From: Rhizobium sp. NZLR1
GTDB taxonomy: Bacteria > Pseudomonadota > Alphaproteobacteria > Rhizobiales > Rhizobiaceae
Length of the DNA stretch: 64,000 nt
Reading direction: 5' to 3'
Assembly: GCF_017357385.1 (NCBI RefSeq)
Contig: NZ_CP071632.1
Coordinates: 4,214,001 to 4,278,000, forward strand
Shown here piece by piece: positions 33,430 to 43,556 of the stretch. The position numbers and the translations under genes are program-made. Below the pieces are notes generated by a model. It was given only the letters and a program-made list of their open reading frames with translations, had not been told where the DNA came from and did no database searches. Position 1 is the stretch's first letter. Each line of letters starts with the position of its first letter.

Positions 33430-34232
33430 GCGATACGATGGTCGAACTGCGCAACATCTCGAAGTCCTTCGACGGCATGAAGGTGCTGGGCGATATTTCG
33501 CTCACTGTGGCAAACGGCGAGTTCGTTTCGATCGTCGGCCCGTCCGGCTCAGGAAAGTCGACGGTGCTCCGATTGCTGACACAGGCGCTTCGCCCCGATT
33601 CCGGCACCGTGCTTTTCAAGGACGCGCCGCTGGAACGGGCGCCGCATTCATTCGCCTTCATGCCGCAGCGCGATGCGCTGATGCCCTGGCGCCGGATCAT
33701 CGACAATGCGGCACTTGGCCTCGAAGTGCGTGGCATGAGCCGCCGCGCTGCCCGCGCCACTGTGGCGCCACTGTTTGAGCGCTTCGGCCTTGCCGGTTTT
33801 GAACACCATTATCCATCCGAACTATCAGGCGGCATGCGCCAGCGCGCCGCCCTGCTGCGCACTGTCGTCCAGACCCAGGACATGCTGCTGCTCGACGAGC
33901 CGTTCGGCGCGCTCGACGCGCTGACGCGCACACAGATCCAGGAATGGCTGCAGAGCATGTGGACCGAACACCGCTGGACGGCGCTGCTGATCACCCACGA
34001 CGTCCGCGAGGCCGTGTTCCTCTCCGACCGGATCTACGTGCTTTCGGCCCGCCCGGCGCGTATCATCCGCGAATTCCACGTTCCCCTGCCCCGTCCGAGA
34101 AGCCTTGCCGATCTCGGCTCGCCGGCGGCCCAGGCGATCGAAACCGAAATCCTGCAAACACTGCTTCATCCGCTCGAACAGGATGATTTTAGGCCGGTCG
34201 GCTTAAAATCTGAATCCTGTTCTACATTATAG
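33426..34232 (+). CDS. thiZ: Thiamine-precursor ABC transporter ATPase, with repeat-encoded tail
   Basis: This nucleotide-binding subunit has 268 residues. Walker A is GPSGSGKST, the signature LSGGMRQRAALLR, Walker B MLLLDEPFGALD and the switch His is in LLITHDVREA. It energises the importer with the ThiX permease. The last 18 residues (EQDDFRPVGLKSESCSTL) are encoded by the family A palindromic repeat at 34177-34289, which also supplies the stop codon. The original C-terminus was therefore probably replaced or extended when the repeat arrived. The catalytic core is intact. Confidence 0.91.
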   Translation: MSDTMVELRNISKSFDGMKVLGDISLTVANGEFVSIVGPSGSGKSTVLRLLTQALRPDSGTVLFKDAPLERAPHSFAFMPQRDALMPWRRIIDNAALGLEVRGMSRRAARATVAPLFERFGLAGFEHHYPSELSGGMRQRAALLRTVVQTQDMLLLDEPFGALDALTRTQIQEWLQSMWTEHRWTALLITHDVREAVFLSDRIYVLSARPARIIREFHVPLPRPRSLADLGSPAAQAIETEILQTLLHPLEQDDFRPVGLKSESCSTL

Positions 34233-34289
34233 AGTTAGAGCATGATGTCGTGAGAAAACCGCTCACACTTTTCGGCATCATGCTCTAGA
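34177..34289 (+). repeat. Dispersed bimodular palindromic repeat, family A, copy 2 (overlaps thiZ 3' end)
   Basis: It is nearly identical to the element at 9569-9685, with modules GAACAGGATGATTTTAGGC to AATCCTGTTC and AGAGCATGATGTCG to CATCATGCTCT. It begins inside thiZ and ends 18 nt before the thiY start, filling the whole gap. As RNA it would fold into two hairpins between thiZ and thiY. Confidence 0.93.
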
Positions 34290-34306
34290 GACCTGAGGAG
34301 GTCACC

Positions 34307-35317
34307 ATGCTGCTTCTCACCCGTCGCCAGACGATCTTAGCCGCCATCGCCGCAAGCCTTGCCGGCCGCCCGGCCTTCGGCCAGTCAGCGCCCGCAAAGG
34401 TGCGCATGGCGCTCGATTGGACACCCAACACCAACCATATCGGCATCTATGTCGCCAAGGCGAGGGGCTTCTATACCGCCGCCGGCCTCGACGTCGAGAT
34501 CCTTCCCTATGCCGACACCAGCGCCGGAACGCTGGTGTCGAACGGCGTCGCCGATTTCGGCATCAGCAGCGAGATCGAGGCCCTCATGCAGCGCGCCGCC
34601 GGCGGCGACGTGAAGATGGTCTACGGCGTCGTCCAGACCGAAACAGCGCGCCTTATCTACAAGGGCGGACGCGACGACATCAAAAGCCCTAGAGATCTCG
34701 ACGGCAAGACCTACGGCGGCTTCGGCGGAACCTGGGAGAGCGCTTTGATCTCCGCGATGATCCGCAACGATGGCGGCAAAGGCGAGGTCAAGACCGTCAC
34801 GCTCGGCACTTCCGCCTACGAGGCGCTGGACAATGGCTCGATCGATTTCACACTGGAGATCTACACCTGGGAAGGCATCGCCGCCGAGCTGGAAAAACGC
34901 AAGATCGGCCGCTTCCACTATGCCGACTATGGCGTTCCCGACGAACAGACGACGGTCATCGTCTCCAGCGACGCCTATCTCTCGGCAAATCAGGAAAATG
35001 CCCGCGCTTTCATTCAGGCAACGCGAAAGGGTTATGCCTATTCCGTCGATCATCCCGACGAAGCCTGCGAGCTGCTGATATCAGGAAGCAACGGCGCGCT
35101 GATGAACACGGAACTGGTGAAAGCTTCGCAGAAGGCATTGATCGACGGACACTTCCTGAAGTCCGAGGCCGGCGTAATCGGCACCCTCGACCCGGCCAAG
35201 GCCGATGCCATCGGCGGCTTCCTGGTCGCGAACGGCATCCTGGTCGACGCGAATGGCGCCGTACTCAAGGAGAAGCCGGACTTCTCCGCCTATTATACCA
35301 ACGAACTGCTGGCCTGA
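34307..35317 (+). CDS. thiY: Thiamine-precursor (NMT1/THI5-like) substrate-binding protein
   Basis: The protein has 336 residues with a strong GAGGAGG before the ATG. The N-terminus MLLLTRRQTILAAIAASLAG has a twin-arginine-like TRRQTIL and is cut near AFG. The mature protein starts with the family block MALDWTPNTNHIGIYVAKARGF and has GGFGGTWES later, typical of ThiY/THI5 proteins that bind 4-amino-5-hydroxymethyl-2-methylpyrimidine or its formylamino precursor. It completes the TPP-controlled ykoF-thiXZY operon, although two palindromic repeats now interrupt it. Confidence 0.92.
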   Translation: MLLLTRRQTILAAIAASLAGRPAFGQSAPAKVRMALDWTPNTNHIGIYVAKARGFYTAAGLDVEILPYADTSAGTLVSNGVADFGISSEIEALMQRAAGGDVKMVYGVVQTETARLIYKGGRDDIKSPRDLDGKTYGGFGGTWESALISAMIRNDGGKGEVKTVTLGTSAYEALDNGSIDFTLEIYTWEGIAAELEKRKIGRFHYADYGVPDEQTTVIVSSDAYLSANQENARAFIQATRKGYAYSVDHPDEACELLISGSNGALMNTELVKASQKALIDGHFLKSEAGVIGTLDPAKADAIGGFLVANGILVDANGAVLKEKPDFSAYYTNELLA

Positions 35318-35362
35318 GCCATTCCCGCCTTGCCCATCGCGGTTTTCCGCGGAAAAGCCCTT

Positions 35363-35465
35363 GGGCACTGCATAATTTCTTAAATCGGAATCGATATAAG
35401 AAAAAATTATGCAGTTATTCAAAGTGTTACAGTGCCACGCGTCTGAAAGGCGCGCGGCGCTGTAA
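35363..35465 (-). repeat. Dispersed bimodular palindromic repeat, family C, copy 2 (inverted)
   Basis: Read on the minus strand it matches copy 1 at 32491-32593 end to end: TTACAGCGCCGCGCG, then GACGCGTGGCACTGTAAC, then CTGCATAATT to AATTATGCAGTGCCC. The two copies face each other across thiX, thiZ and thiY, about 2.8 kb apart. It ends 13 nt before the acyltransferase start codon, so it forms most of that gene's leader. Confidence 0.92.
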
Positions 35466-35478
35466 GGCGAGGGACAAG

Positions 35479-36699
35479 ATGCGCCAACAGGAGAGACTGG
35501 CCGGAGCGGACTTTCTGCGCGCGGCAGCCTGTCTGCTGGTGTTCGCCCACCATCTCGCGCTCCGGCTGGATATGCGCAGAATTCCCGACGAACTGGGACC
35601 CACCGCAAACATCCTCCGCTTCGGCAATTTCGGCGTTGCCATCTTCTTCGTGCTTAGCGGCTTTCTTCTTGCCCATCCCTTCTGGCGCGCGATCGACGAC
35701 GGCAGCACCATGCCCAGCCTCCGCCATTACACAATCCGCAGGGCGGCACGCATCGCTCCGGGCTTCTGGGTGGCCGCAACCGTCAGCTTCACCCTCAGCC
35801 TGACGCTGCTTGCTCTGCCGCTGACGGCGGAGCTCGCCTTCCGCTATGTCTCCGGGCTACTGTTCATGAGCCAGTGGCATTGGCGCACATTCTTTCCCGT
35901 CGAAGCCGACGGGCCGCTCTGGTCCATTCCCTTCGAGGTCACCAGCTATGTGCTCCTGCCTCTCTGCTTTTTCCTGCTATTTCGTTTGCCCATCCTGAGG
36001 CAGCGTCCGTTGCTTGCCCGCTTTGCCTGGCTCTGCGTCATCACAGCTGTACTCTTGGCCCATGTGCTCATCCTCACCGTCTTTCCGCTCGACGATATCG
36101 GACGCGGCTGGCAATACGGCTTCCAAGGCGGGGCAAAGGAGTGGATGCCGCGATATAATCCGATCGGCTTCTTCGCCATCTTCGCATTGGGCGCGCTTGC
36201 CGCCGGCGTCGAAGTCATGCTCCCAAGAAGGCCCTCCGCCTGGTTCGATGCCGCAGCGCTGCTGGCCCTCGCTGTTGCCGGTTACCGTCTCGTCATATCG
36301 CCCGGCGGCTCCGCCGAAGCTTACGGCTGGCTCGAAATCCCCTATGGCTTCCCGGTCTTTCCGCTGGCGATCGCAACGGCGCTCGTTTCGCTATGCCATT
36401 CGCAACGCCTCGGCAGGCTGCTCGACAACGCGCCTGTCCGCTACATCGCGAAAATCTCATTCGGCATCTATATCTGGCAGGAAATCATCCTGATATCGAT
36501 CCAAAGGCTCGACCCGGGCTCATTCGGCGTTTCGTCGGAAATTGTCGTCACCGGCTGGCTGCAGTCTTGTGGATTGGCAGCCGCGCTCGTCCTTCTGGTC
36601 GCAAGTCTCAGCTATCATATGCTGGAAAAGCCTGCGATCGATGTCGGCAATCGCCTGACATCCCGCCAATCCAATCGGGCTACTCCTTTTAAAGTATAA
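35479..36699 (+). CDS. OafA/YrhL-type membrane acyltransferase
   Basis: This integral membrane protein of 406 residues has about ten membrane segments and belongs to acyltransferase family 3. The N-terminal block is FLRAAACLLVFAHH, with the conserved catalytic-region His, and FFVLSGFLLAHPF and the RRAARIAPGFWVA segment follow. A C-terminal FGIYIWQEIIL block is also typical. Such enzymes acetylate or acylate surface polysaccharides and lipids. A sugar transferase gene lies 168 nt downstream, so modification of a surface glycan is likely. The start codon follows directly after the family C repeat. Confidence 0.9.
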   Translation: MRQQERLAGADFLRAAACLLVFAHHLALRLDMRRIPDELGPTANILRFGNFGVAIFFVLSGFLLAHPFWRAIDDGSTMPSLRHYTIRRAARIAPGFWVAATVSFTLSLTLLALPLTAELAFRYVSGLLFMSQWHWRTFFPVEADGPLWSIPFEVTSYVLLPLCFFLLFRLPILRQRPLLARFAWLCVITAVLLAHVLILTVFPLDDIGRGWQYGFQGGAKEWMPRYNPIGFFAIFALGALAAGVEVMLPRRPSAWFDAAALLALAVAGYRLVISPGGSAEAYGWLEIPYGFPVFPLAIATALVSLCHSQRLGRLLDNAPVRYIAKISFGIYIWQEIILISIQRLDPGSFGVSSEIVVTGWLQSCGLAAALVLLVASLSYHMLEKPAIDVGNRLTSRQSNRATPFKV

Positions 36700-36739
36700 T
36701 TCTCCAGCAAGCTCAACTACTGGCATTATCTTTAAAAGG
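36685..36739. repeat. AT-rich inverted repeat between acyltransferase and sugar transferase genes
   Basis: CCTTTTAAAG (36685-36694) and CTTTAAAAGG (36730-36739) are perfect 10-bp arms 35 nt apart, with the left arm inside the last codons of the acyltransferase gene. It could be a terminator or a regulator site. The rest of 36740-36866 is AT-rich and likely holds the promoter of the sugar transferase gene. Confidence 0.5.
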
Positions 36740-36866
36740 AAATACTCCCATTTTTGGTCTCATTCGGGTTAGCAATTTCTTATTTAGACCGATGACAAAC
36801 GATACGAGAGCATGTATTTGTCTCTCTTCAGTTCAGTATCGCATCTAAACTTGTGGACCTTGCGTT

Positions 36867-37604
36867 ATGAATGCTTTTACTTCGAAGACGAATTCACGCT
36901 TCGATCCGTCTCAGCGTCAGGACAAAACCAAGACCCTGGTTATCGCCAACTCCAACATTCGCCAGCCGGATAGCTTTTCCCTTGTCGAAAGAAAGATGAT
37001 CGTGCGGCTGGGCACGAAGCGGATGTTCGATATCGTCGCCTCGGTCAGCGCCCTCATCGTGCTGGCGCCGTTTTTTCTGGCAATCGCTGTCTTCATCAAA
37101 CTCGACGATGGCGGTCCGGTATTTTTCCGCCAGATCCGCTGGGGGCTCCACGGCCGGAAGATCACGGTGTTCAAGTTCCGCTCGATGCGCGCCGACGCTT
37201 GTGATCCGAGCGGCATTCAGCAGACCGTCAAGGGCGACAGCCGGATGACAGCTATCGGCGCGGTGCTTCGCAGGACCAACATCGACGAGCTGCCGCAGCT
37301 TTTCAACGTCCTGTTGGGCGAGATGTCGCTGGTCGGTCCGCGCTGCCATGCTGTCAATATGCGCGCAGCCGGCAGGCTCTACGAGGAGCTGGTGCCGGAC
37401 TACCACCAACGCCACATCATGCGCCCGGGCATCACCGGCCTGGCGCAGACACGCGGCTGGCGCGGCCCGACGGCACGGCCATTGCAAGCGCGCGCCCGCA
37501 TCGCCTGCGATATCTACTATGTCAGGCATTTCAGCCTGCTGCTCGACTTGAAGATTCTCTTGAAGACGCTCGTCATCGAGCTGCGTGGCGGCACCGGCTA
37601 CTGA
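36867..37604 (+). CDS. Undecaprenyl-phosphate sugar transferase (ExoY/WcaJ family)
   Basis: This initiating glycosyltransferase has 245 residues. After a 45-residue N-terminal tail comes a membrane hairpin (MFDIVASVSALIVLAPFFLA). The bacterial sugar transferase core follows, with KFRSMRADA, RRTNIDELPQLFNVLLGEMSLVGPR and MRPGITGLAQ. It transfers a sugar phosphate to undecaprenyl phosphate, the first step of a polysaccharide repeat unit. It is short and lacks the large N-terminal domain of WcaJ, and so is closer to ExoY. No exo or pss genes are adjacent. A strong terminator follows, shared with atpC. Confidence 0.92.
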   Translation: MNAFTSKTNSRFDPSQRQDKTKTLVIANSNIRQPDSFSLVERKMIVRLGTKRMFDIVASVSALIVLAPFFLAIAVFIKLDDGGPVFFRQIRWGLHGRKITVFKFRSMRADACDPSGIQQTVKGDSRMTAIGAVLRRTNIDELPQLFNVLLGEMSLVGPRCHAVNMRAAGRLYEELVPDYHQRHIMRPGITGLAQTRGWRGPTARPLQARARIACDIYYVRHFSLLLDLKILLKTLVIELRGGTGY

Positions 37605-37670
37605 GACGGCTACGTCTTCCTTTGAAGCCGCCGATGGACATTGCCTGACCATTCCGAGGTATGAACCAAC

Positions 37671-37698
37671 AAAAAAGGCGGCTGTTGTAGCCGCCTTT
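37671..37698. terminator. Bidirectional rho-independent terminator
   Basis: AAAGGCGGCT and AGCCGCCTTT form a 10-bp stem around GTTGT, with an A-run on the left and T-run on the right. It serves both the sugar transferase gene (plus) and the atp operon (minus). Confidence 0.92.
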
Positions 37699-37719
37699 GA
37701 TCGTTGCAGTCGATTGCGA

Positions 37720-38127
37720 TCAATCCTGCTGGACGACGCCGCTCAGATGCGTCAGCTCCATGATGAAATGCTCGAGCTTCGACTTGTGCTCATGCAGCTC
37801 GGTATTCTCGAGTTCCGCGCGGGCGGCCTCGATGCGACGGGTCAACTCGTCCTTGTGAAGTTCCTCGACCGGAACAGCGGATTCGGCAAGCAATGTGCAG
37901 CCGGTCGGCAGGATATCGGCAAAACCGCCGAATACGACGTAATCCTGCTTCTTGCCGGAAGCCGAACGGACGCTTACGACACCAGGCTTGACCGTCGTCA
38001 TTGTCGGCGCGTGGTGCGCCATGACAGTCATCTCGCCCTCGGTTGCGGGAATGACGACCTCAGTCACCATCTCCGACAGCAGCAGACGCTCCGGCGAAAC
38101 GAGCTCAAAGTTGAAATTGTCAGCCAT
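37720..38127 (-). CDS. atpC: F1Fo ATP synthase epsilon subunit
   Basis: The protein has 135 residues from the ATG at 38127. The N-terminal beta-sandwich is typical (FELVSPERLLLSEMVTEVVIPATEGEMTVMAHHAP), with the helical C-terminal hairpin thereafter. It sits at the foot of the central stalk. The start overlaps the stop of the small gene upstream by one base (TGATG). It is the last gene of the atpHAGD operon. Confidence 0.95.
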   Translation of the reverse strand: MADNFNFELVSPERLLLSEMVTEVVIPATEGEMTVMAHHAPTMTTVKPGVVSVRSASGKKQDYVVFGGFADILPTGCTLLAESAVPVEELHKDELTRRIEAARAELENTELHEHKSKLEHFIMELTHLSGVVQQD

Positions 38128-38365
38128 CAGTGACTTACCTTCTCGGCTATGGCTTTCGCATCTTGCAATTGGGTCCCGCAAAACGGGCAGTGCATTATCG
38201 CTTGGTCGAGATAACCGAGGCCTTCTTCGCTCTGGACAAGGCCCACCACCATCATCAGCACACCATTATCGGCGCGATAGACGGTCGGCGCTGCCGGCTC
38301 CGGAAGATCCGCCACGACCCCTTTCAGGGAGTCGCAGCAGAATATCTCGTCTAGCGCGTCGCTCA

Positions 38366-38366
<1 letters not shown>
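38127..38366 (-). CDS. Small CxxC protein encoded between atpD and atpC, function unknown
   Basis: The protein has 79 residues (MSDALDEIFCCDSLK to KAIAEKVSH). It contains a double cysteine near the N-terminus and a zinc-ribbon-like CPFCGTQL at about residue 60, so it may bind a metal. The ATG overlaps the atpD stop by one base and its own stop overlaps the atpC start in the same way (TGATG twice), so it is read at the stoichiometry of the F1 operon. It matches no standard ATP synthase subunit that I know. I cannot assign a function; a role in assembly or regulation of F1 is only a guess. Confidence 0.8.
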
Positions 38367-40710
<2,344 letters not shown>

Positions 40711-40738
40711 CCGTGATCCGTCCTAACTTAGGGCCTGA

Positions 40739-42268
40739 TTACGCGAAAGACTTTGCGAAGCTATCGAGAGCAGCGGTGAGCTTGCCCCTGGTATCGTCGC
40801 TGATTGCCTTTTCAGTGCGGATCGCGTCGAGGATGGCGGAGCCTTCCGAACGCAGATAAGAGAGGAAGCCCTGCTCGAATTTGCCGACCGAAGCGACTGG
40901 CAGCTTGTCGAGAAAGCCGTTGACGCCGGCAAAAATCACCGCGACCTGTTCTTCCGTCTTCAGCGGCGAGAACTGCGGCTGCTTCAGGAGTTCGGTCAGG
41001 CGTGCACCGCGGTTCAACAGGCGCTGCGTCGCAGCGTCGAGGTCCGAACCGAACTGGGCAAAGGCGGCCATTTCGCGATACTGGGCGAGTTCACCCTTGA
41101 TCGAACCCGCAACCTGCTTCATCGCCTTGATCTGTGCGGCGGAACCAACGCGGGAAACCGACAGACCGACGTTCACCGCCGGGCGGATACCCTGGTAGAA
41201 CAGGTCGGTTTCAAGGAAGATCTGGCCGTCGGTGATCGAGATCACGTTGGTCGGAATGAAGGCCGACACGTCGTTGCCCTGCGTTTCGATGACCGGAAGA
41301 GCGGTCAGCGAACCGGCGCCCTGGTCGTCGTTCATCTTCGCAGCGCGCTCGAGCAGGCGCGAGTGCAGGTAGAAAACGTCGCCCGGATAGGCTTCGCGGC
41401 CCGGCGGGCGGCGCAGCAGCAGCGACATCTGGCGGTAGGAAACGGCCTGCTTGGACAGGTCGTCGTAACCGATCAGCGCATGCATGCCGTTGTCGCGGAA
41501 ATATTCGCCCATGGCGCAGCCGGCAAACGGAGCCAGATACTGCATCGGAGCCGGATCGGAAGCAGTCGCCGCGACGATGATCGAATACTTCAGCGCGCCG
41601 CGCTCTTCGAGCACCTTGACGAACTGAGCGACGGTCGAGCGCTTCTGGCCGATGGCGACGTAGACGCAGTAAAGCTTTTCGCCTTCCGGACCGTTGTCGT
41701 GAATGGCCTTCTGGTTGAGGAAGGCGTCGAGAAGGATCGCGGTCTTGCCGGTCTGACGGTCGCCGATAACCAGCTCGCGCTGGCCGCGGCCGACCGGGAT
41801 CAGCGCGTCGATAGCCTTGAGGCCGGTCGACATCGGCTCATGAACCGACTTGCGCGGAATGATGCCGGGTGCCTTGATGTCGACACGCGAACGGCGCGTC
41901 GCATTGATCGGGCCTTTGCCGTCGATCGGGTTGCCAAGCGCGTCGACGACGCGGCCGAGCAGTTCCGGACCGACGGGAACGTCGACGATGGCGCCAGTCC
42001 GCTTGACGGTGTCGCCTTCTTTGATGTCACGGTCGGAGCCGAAGATGACGACGCCGACGTTGTCGGATTCGAGGTTCAGCGCCATGCCGCGGATGCCGCC
42101 GGGGAACTCGACCATTTCACCGGCCTGGACATTGTCCAGACCGTAGACGCGGGCGATACCGTCACCGACGGAGAGAACCTGGCCGACTTCCGAGACTTCT
42201 GCCTCTTTGCCGAAATTTTTGATCTGGTCTTTGAGAATTGCGGAAATTTCCGCGGCGCGGATATCCAT
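40739..42268 (-). CDS. atpA: F1Fo ATP synthase alpha subunit
   Basis: This subunit has 509 residues and the non-catalytic nucleotide site [10 protein letters not shown]. The signature [17 protein letters not shown] is present. The N-terminus [19 protein letters not shown] is typical of rhizobia. The start codon overlaps the atpH stop, so the two are coupled. The genes of the Fo part are not in the window; in alphaproteobacteria they form a separate operon. Confidence 0.98.
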   Translation of the reverse strand: MDIRAAEISAILKDQIKNFGKEAEVSEVGQVLSVGDGIARVYGLDNVQAGEMVEFPGGIRGMALNLESDNVGVVIFGSDRDIKEGDTVKRTGAIVDVPVGPELLGRVVDALGNPIDGKGPINATRRSRVDIKAPGIIPRKSVHEPMSTGLKAIDALIPVGRGQRELVIGDRQTGKTAILLDAFLNQKAIHDNGPEGEKLYCVYVAIGQKRSTVAQFVKVLEERGALKYSIIVAATASDPAPMQYLAPFAGCAMGEYFRDNGMHALIGYDDLSKQAVSYRQMSLLLRRPPGREAYPGDVFYLHSRLLERAAKMNDDQGAGSLTALPVIETQGNDVSAFIPTNVISITDGQIFLETDLFYQGIRPAVNVGLSVSRVGSAAQIKAMKQVAGSIKGELAQYREMAAFAQFGSDLDAATQRLLNRGARLTELLKQPQFSPLKTEEQVAVIFAGVNGFLDKLPVASVGKFEQGFLSYLRSEGSAILDAIRTEKAISDDTRGKLTAALDSFAKSFA

Positions 42269-42834
42269 CAGCCAACCTCTTTCAATGCGAGCTTAAGAGT
42301 GGAGAGTTTGGTACGAAGAGACGTATCAATCTGGCGGGACCCGACCTTGACGATCAGACCACCAAGAATTGACGGATCAACCGTGACGGCAATCGTCACG
42401 TCTTTGCCGGTAACGCTCTTGAGTGCCACCTTCAATTCGGTTTCCTGCGCTTGCGAAAGCGCGTGTGCCGAGGTGACCTCGGCGGAGATTTCACCGCGAT
42501 GGTTCGCGGCGATGATACGGAAGGCCTTGATCATGCCCGGCAGGGCAAACAGGCGGCGGTTGCGCGCCACGACCTTCAGGAAATTGGCGAAGAAGCCGCC
42601 GATTCCGGCCTTCTCGCTGATGGCGGTGATCGCCTTCAGCTGGTCCTCGGCAGAGAAAACCGGGCTTGCGACGAAACGCTTTAGGTCGGCGCTCTCATCC
42701 AGCATCGCCTGGAAACGGTCAAGATCGGCGGTGACGCTGTCGACAGCGCCCTGCTCGAGCGCCAGATCGAAAAGCGACGACGCATAGCGCTCGGCAACAC
42801 CAGATGTAAGCTGGGACGTGTCTGCCACTGGCAC
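42268..42834 (-). CDS. atpH: F1Fo ATP synthase delta subunit
   Basis: The protein has 188 residues. The family block is [17 protein letters not shown] and the C-terminal end is [21 protein letters not shown], with the RQID-type motif that binds the b subunits. The start is a GTG at 42834 with AGGG upstream (protein starts VPVADTSQ); a GTG at 42828 is also possible. The frame is open further upstream to 43035 but that part lacks homology and likely holds the operon promoter. It is the first gene of the atp operon. Confidence 0.93.
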   Translation of the reverse strand: MPVADTSQLTSGVAERYASSLFDLALEQGAVDSVTADLDRFQAMLDESADLKRFVASPVFSAEDQLKAITAISEKAGIGGFFANFLKVVARNRRLFALPGMIKAFRIIAANHRGEISAEVTSAHALSQAQETELKVALKSVTGKDVTIAVTVDPSILGGLIVKVGSRQIDTSLRTKLSTLKLALKEVG

Positions 42835-43055
42835 AAATTTCCCTGATTTCAACCCAAAATCCGGCTCTCGGCGGACGCCGAACCTATGATCTTGAATTCG
42901 TTTTGATTTCCCCCAGAAATCACAAGAGAAGCCTCTTGCTTCTTCCGAAATTCGGGGTCCGTCTAACATAGGATGTTCGGACTCGCAACACGCGTAACGC
43001 CCGAATACGCCTTTCACATGAATTTCTGTTGGCAAAATTGCGCAATGGCCTGAAA

Positions 43056-43081
43056 GCCGGCCGGGGAAGCCGCCGGCCGGC
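43056..43081 (-). terminator. Hairpin downstream of small membrane protein gene
   Basis: GCCGGCCGG and CCGGCCGGC pair as a 9-bp stem with an 8-nt loop, 8 nt after the stop codon of the gene at 43090-43479. It has no T-run. It lies upstream of the atp operon promoter region and may insulate it. Confidence 0.6.
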
Positions 43082-43089
43082 CGATAGAT

Positions 43090-43479
43090 TCACGTCTGGG
43101 TGAAGCCGAAAACATAGAGCAGTGGCAGCGCCGCCAAAGCAATTTGCACAACCAGGAGTAAATAGTTGACGAGATTACTCCCCTTATCGGACAGGATCGA
43201 TATGATCCGGGCAAAGGCCGCCATCGCAAAGGAGGCGCCGAGCGCCATGTAGATCCAGTTTTGGGCGAGCATGATCGCCGACAGGCCGAAGCCGAGATAA
43301 AAACCGCCCATCGAGCGTCCCTCGCCATATCCTTCCGGCCGCCCGTCCTGCGCCTGCAGGCCGAGAAGACGGAAAGTAGGGCCTGGCGCAAACATCATGA
43401 TGAAGCCGGCGAGCGCCGTGAAAGCGGCTGAGCAGAACGCTAGCTGCTCGCCGAGTTCGGTCGGAAAATAGAATTCCAT
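43090..43479 (-). CDS. Small integral membrane protein, DUF4345-like
   Basis: The protein has 129 residues from the ATG at 43479 with four predicted membrane segments (around residues 13-33, 58-78, 80-98 and 105-125). The glycine-rich segment GRSMGGFYLGFGLSAIML resembles the DUF4345 group of small membrane proteins, but I am not certain of this family. It lies alone between priA and the atp operon. No function can be given. Confidence 0.75.
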   Translation of the reverse strand: MEFYFPTELGEQLAFCSAAFTALAGFIMMFAPGPTFRLLGLQAQDGRPEGYGEGRSMGGFYLGFGLSAIMLAQNWIYMALGASFAMAAFARIISILSDKGSNLVNYLLLVVQIALAALPLLYVFGFTQT

Positions 43480-43556
43480 GCATCGCCCCAAATCACCCGG
43501 AAGAATTAGTGTTTTATGACATGGGCCGGAAAAGGAGGAAATGGCGGCGTTATGAT

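Noticed and set aside
42835..43035. 67-residue N-terminal extension of AtpH
   Set aside because: It has no similarity to delta subunits, contains the likely promoter region, and a GTG with a good Shine-Dalgarno lies at 42834.
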